Shown one piece after another: positions 25,034 through 32,520 of a stretch of DNA of 55,147 bases. Origin of the DNA: an uncultured Lachnospiraceae bacterium (GTDB lineage Bacteria; Bacillota; Clostridia; Lachnospirales; Lachnospiraceae); assembly GCA_947586255.1 (NCBI GenBank), contig CANPXP010000015.1:1-55147 (forward strand), read 5' to 3'. The position numbers and the translations under genes are program-made. Every line of letters starts with the position of its first letter. The first letter of the stretch is position 1. The notes beneath the pieces are model-generated. The model had not been told where the DNA came from. It saw nothing but the letters and a program-made list of their open reading frames with translations, and ran no database searches.

Positions 25034-25462
25034 TCAGTCGAACACCACGGGCTTGTCGATAAATTCCGTCTTGATCACTATGTAGGGATAGCTCGCCACC
25101 GGATTGTTCTTCTCCTCCGGCGCCGGTCCGATCAGCTTCGTGTCCACATAGACCGCATTGGCCGTCTCGTACAAGTCGTTCAGCGCGATGCTGTAACCGC
25201 CCGTCTGCTGTGTCCCGTAACCGACGCAGATATAGAGAAATCCCTGATCCTCAAAGGTCACTTTAAAGGCGTCTTCCTTCTTCTGCTCGATCATGGCAAG
25301 CAGTTCATCCGGCAGGTCGTCCTCCGGGATAATGGTACACTCCAGATCCTTGATCTTCTCCATAGCGTCAGACTTCCCCGCACACGCGAACACGCCCGCG
25401 CACAGCAGGCAGACCAGGCAGGCGCTCACGATTCTCTTCCGATATTCACTCAGTCCGTTCAT
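25034..25462 (-). CDS. PrcB-like lipoprotein
   Basis: A 142-residue exported protein. The N-terminus is a lipoprotein signal (SACLVCLLCAGVFACAGK, with the lipidated Cys after VFA). The C-terminal half fits the PrcB_C fold: FLYICVGYGTQQTGGYSIAL, then IGPAPEEKNNPVASYPYIVIKT, where TGGYSI and the closing YPY...IK strand are typical. PrcB modulates a protease complex in Treponema. In Firmicutes such small lipoproteins are of unknown role. It is a single gene divergent from plsC. Confidence 0.75.
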   Translation of the reverse strand: MNGLSEYRKRIVSACLVCLLCAGVFACAGKSDAMEKIKDLECTIIPEDDLPDELLAMIEQKKEDAFKVTFEDQGFLYICVGYGTQQTGGYSIALNDLYETANAVYVDTKLIGPAPEEKNNPVASYPYIVIKTEFIDKPVVFD

Positions 25463-25527
25463 AGATTTTCACTCCGGCATAAACTCTTATTACCTAATTT
25501 ATTATCCGGCGATACGGTGTATTCCTA

Positions 25528-25556
25528 TTGATTATTGCGGCGACAACCTATATACT
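25528..25556 (+). promoter_or_regulatory. Promoter of the plsC-like gene
   Basis: TTGATT (25528-25533) and TATACT (25551-25556), 17-base spacing, about 35 bases before the ATG at 25592. Confidence 0.65.
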
Positions 25557-25591
25557 ATAAGATATTACAAGTAATTGGGGGATAACAGGAC

Positions 25592-26326
25592 ATGATTCGT
25601 TTGGTTTTGGTGGCAGTCTTTGTGACGGTGTTTCTGATCGTGAGTCTTCCGATCCAGTTCGTAGAATTTCTGATCGGCAAGGTCAATCCCGACGTCAAGA
25701 GCCGCAGTTCGCTGGCGATTGTGAACTGGGCGTTCCGCGTCGTCCTCTTTCTCTCCGGCGTCTCCGTGACCGTGCTCGGCGAGGAGAATGTGCCAAAGGA
25801 TGAGGCCGTGCTGTACATCGGCAATCACAGGAGTTACTTCGACGTCATCATGACCTATGTGCGCGTGCCCAGGCCGACCGGCTATATGGCGAAGGTGGGA
25901 ATGCTGCGCGTGCCTTCCCTGAGCACATGGATGAAATATCTGCACTGTATCTTCCTGGACAGAAGCAACATCAAGGCCGGTATGCAGTCGATTCTCAACG
26001 CCATCGAAAAGGTGAAGTCCGGCATCTCCATCTGCATCTTCCCGGAGGGGACGCGCAACAGAACCGACGATGCCCTGCTGGAGTTCCATGACGGCAGCTT
26101 TAAGATCGCCGAGAAGACCGGCTGCCCCGTCGTGCCCATGAGCATCAACAATGCCGCGGCGATCTGGGAAGACCATCTGCCCTGGATCAGAAAGGCGCAT
26201 GTGGTCATCGAGTACGCCAAGCCCATCTATGTGCGGGATCTGGACAGGGAACAGAAGCGCCACTTAAGCGCCACGGTACAGGATATCATCAGAACCAATT
26301 ATGAGAAAAACAAGGAGCTGGTGTAG
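25592..26326 (+). CDS. plsC: 1-acyl-sn-glycerol-3-phosphate acyltransferase
   Basis: Membrane-associated enzyme adding the second acyl chain to lysophosphatidate in phospholipid synthesis. One N-terminal hydrophobic anchor (about residues 3-22) is followed by the family motifs: the catalytic NHRSYFD (H79, D84) and the phosphate-binding FPEGTRNR, then VPMSINNA. Length (244) is normal. It converges on the GH9-like gene, with a shared hairpin at the junction. Specificity for lysophosphatidate rather than another lysolipid is inferred. Confidence 0.9.
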   Translation: MIRLVLVAVFVTVFLIVSLPIQFVEFLIGKVNPDVKSRSSLAIVNWAFRVVLFLSGVSVTVLGEENVPKDEAVLYIGNHRSYFDVIMTYVRVPRPTGYMAKVGMLRVPSLSTWMKYLHCIFLDRSNIKAGMQSILNAIEKVKSGISICIFPEGTRNRTDDALLEFHDGSFKIAEKTGCPVVPMSINNAAAIWEDHLPWIRKAHVVIEYAKPIYVRDLDREQKRHLSATVQDIIRTNYEKNKELV

Positions 26327-26350
26327 GCAGACCGCCTACTCCTCCACCAG
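26318..26350. terminator. Hairpin at the plsC / GH9-like gene junction
   Basis: GTAGGC (26323-26328) pairs with GCCTAC (26334-26339), and CTGGTG/CACCAG can extend the stem. It covers both stop codons of these convergent genes. No U-run follows on either strand, so it is a weak terminator at best. Confidence 0.32.
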
Positions 26351-27901
26351 GTACAGCTCCTCCATGATCGAACTCATCATCAGCACCAGCTCAGCGTTCA
26401 GTTCCACCTGATTCATAATGCCCTGCTTTTCATTGAAATTCGCGTAGTTCCGCTCTCCCGCACCGTCCAGATAGCTGACGGACTGCAGGTTTCGTCCCAG
26501 CAGATAGTGCAGATGATTCTGCAGTACGGTGGCGTACTCGTGGTTTGTGATGATGTGATCCACCACCGCCAGCCTCGTGATATCTTTCAGCAGCTCCGCG
26601 CTGCCGTTTTTCTGTTCGTCCATACTCACCAGGAACCTGGAATTTTTCGAGGCGTAAGAAATTCTCTCCCCCTCCAGCATCAGAATCTTGATCAGCGCGT
26701 CGCAGGTGTCCACATCCACCTTCTGCCGGGTGGAGAGATAGGTGACGCAGCCCCAGAATATAAAATTATTATCCATATCCGTCACGGGATTCTCTGAGAG
26801 ATATGCCCTGACCGCATTGTGATAGCCGTAGTTGCCGGTCGCGCGGTACAGCTCCGTGGACGCGTAGAAATACTCCTCCGGCGACACGTCGGCGAGGTAC
26901 TGTCCCGCATAGCGATAGGCTCTGTCCGCCGCCTGCAAGCACTTCGTGGCAAATTCCCTGTCGTAGGTCTGGTACAGATAACTGAATTTCGCCATCGTCG
27001 CCGCGAATTGAATCGTGGCGTCCATCGTGACGGAATCGATATAGAGCAGATAACCCAGCGCGGCGTTGTCCGCGCTGCTCACGGCGGAATACACCGCCCC
27101 GCTCCTGCTGTCCTGCATCTTCAGGAACCAGTCGATCTCGTACCTGACTTCGTCGAGCACGTCGGGAATGCCGTTGCCACTCTCGGGAATCCCCACTTCG
27201 TCGCCGAACACCTCCGGATAGAGTTCATAGGCGAGCAGCAGATGATTGACGGTGCTGCAGCCCGTCGGGATGTCCCGCGTACCGCTCTCGTCCACATGCC
27301 AGCCGCCCGACACATCCAGCTTCACAGAGGCCTCATCTTTCATCTGTGCCTCCTTGGTATGGCAGGCATTGTGCGCCGCCTCCCCCGCCAGCTCCGTCGA
27401 CAGTGTCAGTCCACAGCGGTTGTAATAATACTGTTTCAGCGCCGCGTCGTACAATTCTCCATATGGGTTCTCAGCGATCTCGAAGGCGTAGGACTGTCCG
27501 ATGACCGCCGCCTCTATGTAATAGATGCCTTCCGTCTGAAAAGACGTGAAATCTCCATAACTGATGGAAACTCCCGTCTCCTCATCGCGCCCTTTCTGCT
27601 CAATCCGCCCCGTATAGACGCTCTGTCCGCTCTCCGCATCGATGATCTCAAAAGTCTCCGGCAGCTCCTCTCCGCAGAAAAGCGCGATTTTGCTGCTGCT
27701 CACGGCGTAACCCTGCTGATCGACCAGAATGCTCGGCAGGCTCTCCGGCACCTCGTAGTCGAATTCCGGCGTCAGTCCCAGGGTAGTGAACAGACCGTCG
27801 CCCGCATCCGCGGCCGGCTCGTTCGCATAGGCGCAGCCCGTCAGTGCCGACACCGCGCCGAGCAGTATGCAGATCATTGTTTGTAAGCGTCTTTTACCCA
27901 T
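26336..27901 (-). CDS. GH9-fold (cellulase-like) lipoprotein lacking the canonical catalytic residues
   Basis: A 521-residue lipoprotein (ICILLGAVSALTGCAYA, with the lipidated Cys after LTG). Residues ~55-160 form the Ig-like domain typical of family 9 endoglucanases (SILVDQQGYAVSSSKIAL). Residues ~165-515 form the GH9 alpha-barrel (LAGEAAHNACH, GNGIPDVLDEVRYEIDWFLKMQ, ATGNYGYHNA, LHYLLGRN). The usual GGW(H/Y)DAGD block reads GGWHVDES (199-206), so both aspartates are replaced with the spacing kept. The usual NE near the end reads NQ (497-498), and the SYVTG...PHHR loop is missing. It is thus probably not a hydrolase, but a binding or structural protein. It lies nine bases after the amidohydrolase gene, in line with spoIID-spoIIQ. 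Confidence 0.8.
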   Translation of the reverse strand: MGKRRLQTMICILLGAVSALTGCAYANEPAADAGDGLFTTLGLTPEFDYEVPESLPSILVDQQGYAVSSSKIALFCGEELPETFEIIDAESGQSVYTGRIEQKGRDEETGVSISYGDFTSFQTEGIYYIEAAVIGQSYAFEIAENPYGELYDAALKQYYYNRCGLTLSTELAGEAAHNACHTKEAQMKDEASVKLDVSGGWHVDESGTRDIPTGCSTVNHLLLAYELYPEVFGDEVGIPESGNGIPDVLDEVRYEIDWFLKMQDSRSGAVYSAVSSADNAALGYLLYIDSVTMDATIQFAATMAKFSYLYQTYDREFATKCLQAADRAYRYAGQYLADVSPEEYFYASTELYRATGNYGYHNAVRAYLSENPVTDMDNNFIFWGCVTYLSTRQKVDVDTCDALIKILMLEGERISYASKNSRFLVSMDEQKNGSAELLKDITRLAVVDHIITNHEYATVLQNHLHYLLGRNLQSVSYLDGAGERNYANFNEKQGIMNQVELNAELVLMMSSIMEELYLVEE

Positions 27902-27910
27902 GACACCATC

Positions 27911-29095
27911 TTAACACAAAAGTCCGCATTCTTCATCATAATATACAATTTTTCCCTCAATGACCGTACAGAGAGTGCGGGTGAACACCTCCATCGGATT
28001 GCCGTCGAAGATCGTCACGTCCCCGTCCTTGCCCACGGCGAGACTCCCAATTCTGTCAGCCACACCGCAGATCCTGGCAGGGTTGATCGTAATAGCGCGC
28101 AGGCCGTCCTCCATTGACATCCCCTCCTTGACCGCCAGCCCCGCGCAGATCGGCAGAAACTGAATTTTGGAGACCGGGTGATCCGTGGTGACGGCGGTCA
28201 GAATGCCGCTTTCACTGAGCAGCCCCGCCGTCTTGAACGCCATATTGCGGACCTCGATCTTGTTGCGGCTGGCCATATCCGGTCCGACAATCGCGGGGAA
28301 GCCGGCTTCCTTTAATTCATCGATGATCAAATGCCCCTCGCTGCAGTGATCCAACGTCATTTTAAGACCGAACTCCTTCGCGATACGCACCGCCGTCAGG
28401 ATATCGTCCGCCCGATGGGCGTGCGCCTTCAGTGGAATCTCGCCCCGCAGCACCGGCAGCCAGCACTCATAGCGGAAATCCCGCTCTGTCTCCGGATCTC
28501 CTGCAAGCTTTTTTTCATACGCCCGCGCCTTCGTCAGCTCTTCCCGGAGCATGGCGGCAGTTGCCATGCGGGTGGCGGGAGAGACATTCTGACCGGCATA
28601 ATTCGTCTTCGGATTTTCTCCGAAGGCCACCTTCATGGCGGCGGGCGCCTTCACGATCATATCGTCAATACATCTTCCGTGCGTCTTGACAAAAGCGAAC
28701 TGCCCGCCCACCACGTTGGCGCTTCCGGGGCCAATCATGGCCGCCGTGATCCCCGCCTTCAGCGCGTCATGAAAGGCGTCGTCCATCGGATTGATCGCGT
28801 CGAGGGCGCGCAGCTGCGGGGTGACGGGATCTACCGTCTCATTGCAGTCGTCCCCTTCCCTGCCCTTCTTCTCCTCGGTGATTCCCATATGACAGTGCGC
28901 CTCGATGAGGCCCGGCATGACCAGATTGCCCCCGGCGTCGATCACCTGAAGATCCGGCCGGCCCTGCTGCCCGGCGTCGTCATACTCCCGCATATCGCCC
29001 AGCGCGGTAATCCTGCCGTTCTCGATCCTGAGATAGCCGTCGTCATACTCCCGCTCTTCCATTGTCCTGATATTTCCGTGAATAATCACCAGCAT
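27911..29095 (-). CDS. Amidohydrolase-family metal hydrolase
   Basis: A 394-residue cytoplasmic enzyme of the imidazolonepropionase/D-aminoacylase-like branch. Metal-binding features are VMPGLIEAHCHMG, LKAHAHRADD, TLDHCSEGH and the catalytic aspartate in AVTTDHPVS, with the closing LAVGKDGDVTIFDGNP strand. The substrate cannot be told. The gene starts 22 bases after the SpoIIQ-like gene with a GGGAAGAAG site and ends nine bases before the GH9-like gene, with no terminator seen, so all four genes from spoIID may be one transcript. Confidence 0.85.
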   Translation of the reverse strand: MLVIIHGNIRTMEEREYDDGYLRIENGRITALGDMREYDDAGQQGRPDLQVIDAGGNLVMPGLIEAHCHMGITEEKKGREGDDCNETVDPVTPQLRALDAINPMDDAFHDALKAGITAAMIGPGSANVVGGQFAFVKTHGRCIDDMIVKAPAAMKVAFGENPKTNYAGQNVSPATRMATAAMLREELTKARAYEKKLAGDPETERDFRYECWLPVLRGEIPLKAHAHRADDILTAVRIAKEFGLKMTLDHCSEGHLIIDELKEAGFPAIVGPDMASRNKIEVRNMAFKTAGLLSESGILTAVTTDHPVSKIQFLPICAGLAVKEGMSMEDGLRAITINPARICGVADRIGSLAVGKDGDVTIFDGNPMEVFTRTLCTVIEGKIVYYDEECGLLC

Positions 29096-29117
29096 GGCTT
29101 CTTCCCCGCCCGCGCCG

Positions 29118-30086
29118 TCACTGCAGCCGCGTCATGGGATTGACCGGCTCACCGTCCCTGGTCAGCTTGAAGTACACGTTCGTTCCCTCCAGGCTGTAAT
29201 ACTTGGTCGGTGAAGCCACCGTTCCGATGCTGTCGCCCACGCTCACATAACTGCCCTCGGAGACGACAATATTGTCCAGCTGCCCGTAAGTCAACTCATA
29301 ACCGTTGCCGAGATCCGTCACCACCAGATTGCCTATCGCCGGGTCATAGTCCACGGCTGTCACACGGCCGTTGGCCGCCGCGGTAATACTGTCTCCCTGG
29401 TTCGCCGCGATCACGATGGCCGGATTGTACTTATACTGTTGCAGCGTGGGAAAATAGACTGTCTTGTCCATGCTGTAATTGATGAGTACATCGCCCACGA
29501 CAGGCCACACCAGGCCGTCCTCCTCGTGAAAGTCCAGCGTCGGCTGCACGGTGGTGGAGATCGCTTCAGCCGTCTCCGGCTCCCCGTTTCCGCTGGCGGT
29601 GTCCACCTTCTCGTCAAACATGCCCTCTTCTTCCTCTTCCCCGCTCTTTTCCTGTTTCGGCGCGGCTTTCACGGCATCCTCCTTCTTCGCGTCTTCCGCC
29701 GCGCTGTCCGCATCGGATTGCCCCGCGCCGTCCGCCTTGCTCTCCGCCTCCGTCTTCGTCCTGACACCCGTCACCGCAGAGGTTCTGTTCCCGGTATTCT
29801 CCACCTTCTGGGAATTTGCCTCCTGAAAACTCGGGTCGTAATCCAGATCATCGGTTCCCACATCGGCAAACAGCGTGTCCAGCTCGTCGCCGGACAGCAT
29901 ATTCTCCGCAGTCACATCGCTCTCTTTCTCAATCGCCTCGAAATCCACCACGTAGTCTTCCTTCTCCGCATTGTTGTTCCTGCGCACGAAAATACCCGTC
30001 ACAGTCAACGCCGTCAGGACAAGTACTGACGTCGCCAGCATAATGATTCTCTCTCTTCTGACACTGTTTCTGCTTCTTCTTACCAT
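29118..30086 (-). CDS. spoIIQ: SpoIIQ-like LytM-domain protein with degenerate metal site
   Basis: Membrane-anchored LytM (M23) protein. From the ATG at 30086 (AGGAGG eight bases upstream) it is 322 residues: one N-terminal helix (about residues 15-33), a long acidic, low-complexity linker (about 40-190) and a C-terminal LytM domain (about 200-322). In true M23 enzymes zinc is held by H...D and H-x-H. Here those sites read NPAIVIAAN and NVYFKL, so zinc cannot be bound and hydrolysis is unlikely. This fits the structural SpoIIQ type, which bridges forespore and mother cell with SpoIIIAH. The spoIID-spoIIQ order matches that in C. difficile. Confidence 0.75.
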   Translation of the reverse strand: MVRRSRNSVRRERIIMLATSVLVLTALTVTGIFVRRNNNAEKEDYVVDFEAIEKESDVTAENMLSGDELDTLFADVGTDDLDYDPSFQEANSQKVENTGNRTSAVTGVRTKTEAESKADGAGQSDADSAAEDAKKEDAVKAAPKQEKSGEEEEEGMFDEKVDTASGNGEPETAEAISTTVQPTLDFHEEDGLVWPVVGDVLINYSMDKTVYFPTLQQYKYNPAIVIAANQGDSITAAANGRVTAVDYDPAIGNLVVTDLGNGYELTYGQLDNIVVSEGSYVSVGDSIGTVASPTKYYSLEGTNVYFKLTRDGEPVNPMTRLQ

Positions 30087-30171
30087 GAATCCTGCCTCCT
30101 GTTTCCACATTTGCCGCAATAAACCTTTCGCAAAAGTTTACACGGTGTTAGTCTTACCCATTTCTGGCAGG

Positions 30172-31152
30172 TTATTCAATTTTTGCTAACTCGGTCCCGC
30201 GAAAAAACTCTTTTAATATCTGATCGAAGGTCGCGCCGTTCACCGCTCTGCAGTTGGCGCCGTACTGACTCATGCCGAAACCGTGCCCCACGCCCGTCAC
30301 GTGAAAGACGATCTGCGTGTCCGTCCGCTCCGCTTCAAAGGAAGCGGACGCAAGGCCGAACAGATAGCGGAACGCCTCGCCGTCCATCCGGACGTTCTCC
30401 CCGGTTTCCGTGTCAAAGACCACCTCGGTGACGTACCCCGCGCCGTCACGCTCAAACCGCATGTTCTCCCACAGTTCCTCCGCCGTATCGCTCACCCCCA
30501 CGCGGGCCTGTATCTCTCGCAGAAACCCGGTCCCGGAGACCGCCGTATCGCTCCGATAATCCCGCGCCGCCTTATCCTGCGCACAGTCCGCGCTCTGCAG
30601 ATAGGGGAACCGATCCGTCCGCCACACGGCGTCCGCATCCCTCGTCCGCCCGTTGCTCACTTTGAAATAAGGCGCCTGCGCAGGCTCCCCCTCATAGGCG
30701 AGATACAGACCGGCCGTATCCCGCGCCGCCTCCGTATAAACCGCGGGAGCCAGTCGCTTTCCCGCGCCGTACCACTCCTTCGGGCCGTCGCCCGACGCCG
30801 GAAGCGCGGATTCTCCCTGCTCTCTCCCGGCCCGCACCGCTTCCGTTCTGATAAGCACCGCCTGTGCCTTAAGCGCCTCCGGCTCATAATCTTCCGGCAT
30901 GGTTTCCGACAGACGGCAGGCGACGTACTCTTCCAGCGGCATTTCCCAGACACCCCAATCCATGTCCACCCGGATCCGCCGGCCGGCGGCTTCTCCCGCC
31001 GCTCCGCCGTTTCCTTCCCGCAGCTTTCCCGCATCCACGCCCACATGCCCCCACAGGCTGGCGCACACATAGGGCAGCAAAAAAACAAACAAAAGGAAGC
31101 CTCCGGCATCCCTTTTGTCTGTTTTTTTTAAAACGATTCTACTCTCTTTCAT
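30172..31152 (-). CDS. spoIID: Stage II sporulation protein D, lytic transglycosylase
   Basis: Mother-cell membrane enzyme that cuts glycan strands during engulfment. It has an N-terminal anchor (about residues 16-35) and the SpoIID domain (about 60-326). The catalytic glutamate fits E83 in CRLSETMPEDYEPEALKAQA. The second hallmark is the C-terminal GVGHGFGMSQYGAN block. Length (326) is typical. A sigma-E-type promoter lies 20-50 bases upstream, matching the known regulation of this gene. spoIIQ follows 85 bases downstream. Confidence 0.93.
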   Translation of the reverse strand: MKESRIVLKKTDKRDAGGFLLFVFLLPYVCASLWGHVGVDAGKLREGNGGAAGEAAGRRIRVDMDWGVWEMPLEEYVACRLSETMPEDYEPEALKAQAVLIRTEAVRAGREQGESALPASGDGPKEWYGAGKRLAPAVYTEAARDTAGLYLAYEGEPAQAPYFKVSNGRTRDADAVWRTDRFPYLQSADCAQDKAARDYRSDTAVSGTGFLREIQARVGVSDTAEELWENMRFERDGAGYVTEVVFDTETGENVRMDGEAFRYLFGLASASFEAERTDTQIVFHVTGVGHGFGMSQYGANCRAVNGATFDQILKEFFRGTELAKIE

Positions 31153-31174
31153 GAAGCACCCCGCATGTACTATC

Positions 31175-31202
31175 TGTATGCAGGCGCTCCGCGTATTATT
31201 CC
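31175..31202 (-). promoter_or_regulatory. Candidate sigma-E promoter of spoIID
   Basis: On the minus strand GGAATAAT (31195-31202) and CATACA (31175-31180) are separated by 14 bases, a good sigma-E fit and the same spacing as at sipL. The start codon is about 20 bases downstream. Confidence 0.57.
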
Positions 31203-31212
31203 CGCACGGCTC

Positions 31213-32298
31213 CTACTGCGCCACATCGAGATGCTGCGCCATGTCCAGATGCTGCACGGTGGACACTGTCCCGTTCTCATAGAGGAAAATGCCCGTTCTT
31301 CTGATCAGCGCGTTCGTCTGATTGTCCCGCGCGTCATTCAGTGAAAACTCGGTCGAAACGCTGCCGAGCCCGATCGCCCCCACGCCCAGATCCGACAGAT
31401 GGTACAGGGTATCGCCCTCTTCATCCCGAACCCAGATCAGCAGCTTATCCCAGATCTCATCCGCCTCGTCGATCCAACCGTTGCCGTCGGCGTCATACTT
31501 CGCCAGATCCGCAAATCCGTCGCCGGATTTCGTGCCGAAAAGCTCGCCGCCGTCATTGATCACGCCGTCACCGTTCTGATCCAGCGCCAGAAAACCGCTG
31601 CCGGACGCAAGCGACGACATCTCCTCCGCCGTGCCGTCCTGATCCAGATCAAAATAGAACTTCTGGTCGGACACACTCGCCACGTCGGTGTCCAGGTTGA
31701 TCACCAGCGGATCGCAATACCTGATCCCGGTGGTATAAGTCTCCTCGTAGTACTCCTCGAACCTGCGGCTCATGGAACATTCCAGATTGAACGGCAGCTC
31801 TCTGCCGTCCGCCGTCTTCACCACACCCGTGGTGGAGAAGGACGTACATTCCTGCTCCATGTGATAGTACGAGTTGGTGATGATTCCCATCTGGTAAGTT
31901 TTCTGTCCGAGACCCGCATTGCTCTGCTGCACACCGCTCCTATTCCACGGATCCCAGCCGTCTCTGCCGAAGCCGAATAACAGCTCCATCAGAAAACGCA
32001 TGCAGTACTGCCTGAGGGTCGTGACCGTATCCTGCGGCTGCTGCCGCGCAGTCACTTTTCCCGGCTTGGACATGTTTTTAAAATGTGTCGAAATATCCTC
32101 CAAGTCTGCGGCGTTCTCTTCGCCCTCCTCTGTCTCTTCCGCGCTCTCGCCGGAATTGATCAGATCGCCGAAAAGGCTTTCCGGATCTTCATCAGATCTG
32201 CCTGTGCGCCGCGCGGTGGAGGCGCTCACCGACTTTGCCGTTACAGAAGTATAACTTCTGTGCGATTCCATACTAACTACGCTGGAATCAATTCTCAC
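31213..32298 (-). CDS. EF-hand-like calcium-binding protein of unknown function
   Basis: A 361-residue protein with a GTG start and AAGGAGG five bases upstream. There is no obvious signal peptide. The N-terminal ~90 residues are Ser/Thr/Glu-rich and disordered. A middle domain (about 115-200) has alternating aromatic strands. The C-terminal part has EF-hand or dockerin-like calcium loops, DLDQDGTAEE, DQNGDGVINDGGELFG and DADGNGWIDEADEIWDKL, followed by a beta-rich end. The extreme C-terminus carries a short repeat, VQHLDMAQHLDVAQ. The family is widespread in bacteria but uncharacterised as far as I know. Confidence 0.78.
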   Translation of the reverse strand: MRIDSSVVSMESHRSYTSVTAKSVSASTARRTGRSDEDPESLFGDLINSGESAEETEEGEENAADLEDISTHFKNMSKPGKVTARQQPQDTVTTLRQYCMRFLMELLFGFGRDGWDPWNRSGVQQSNAGLGQKTYQMGIITNSYYHMEQECTSFSTTGVVKTADGRELPFNLECSMSRRFEEYYEETYTTGIRYCDPLVINLDTDVASVSDQKFYFDLDQDGTAEEMSSLASGSGFLALDQNGDGVINDGGELFGTKSGDGFADLAKYDADGNGWIDEADEIWDKLLIWVRDEEGDTLYHLSDLGVGAIGLGSVSTEFSLNDARDNQTNALIRRTGIFLYENGTVSTVQHLDMAQHLDVAQ

Positions 32299-32370
32299 TA
32301 TTACCTCCTTTTGTCCAGACCCTGTCTACGCCCGCCTGTGCCACCGGCTGCACCCTCCGTGATGCATGGC

Positions 32371-32426
32371 AAATAGAAAGGACGGCATCCTCAAAGTAAA
32401 TCCTTTTCCTTTGAAAAACACCGTCC
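32371..32426 (-). terminator. Long hairpin downstream of the hydratase gene
   Basis: Two stacked stems, GGACGG/CCGTCC and TCAAAG/CTTTGA, separated by a small internal loop, then a U-rich tail (TTTCTATTT) on the minus strand. It lies about 95-140 bases past the hydratase stop and ahead of the EF-hand-like gene. The rest of this 222-base gap holds a small GTCCT/AGGAC hairpin next to TATATA (about 32496-32512) and nothing else I can name. Confidence 0.6.
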
Positions 32427-32520
32427 GTGGTCTGATCCCTATTCAGATTCAAGAAACAGCCGTCCGGCCAAGATCAGCCATCCCTTGTACTTTATATATC
32501 GTCCTCAGGACCCGATTAGT

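Noticed and set aside
30087-30171. Sigma-F promoter in front of the spoIIQ-like gene
   Set aside because: I looked for the GTATA / GGxxAxAxT pattern and found only partial matches with wrong spacing; transcription from spoIID is equally possible.
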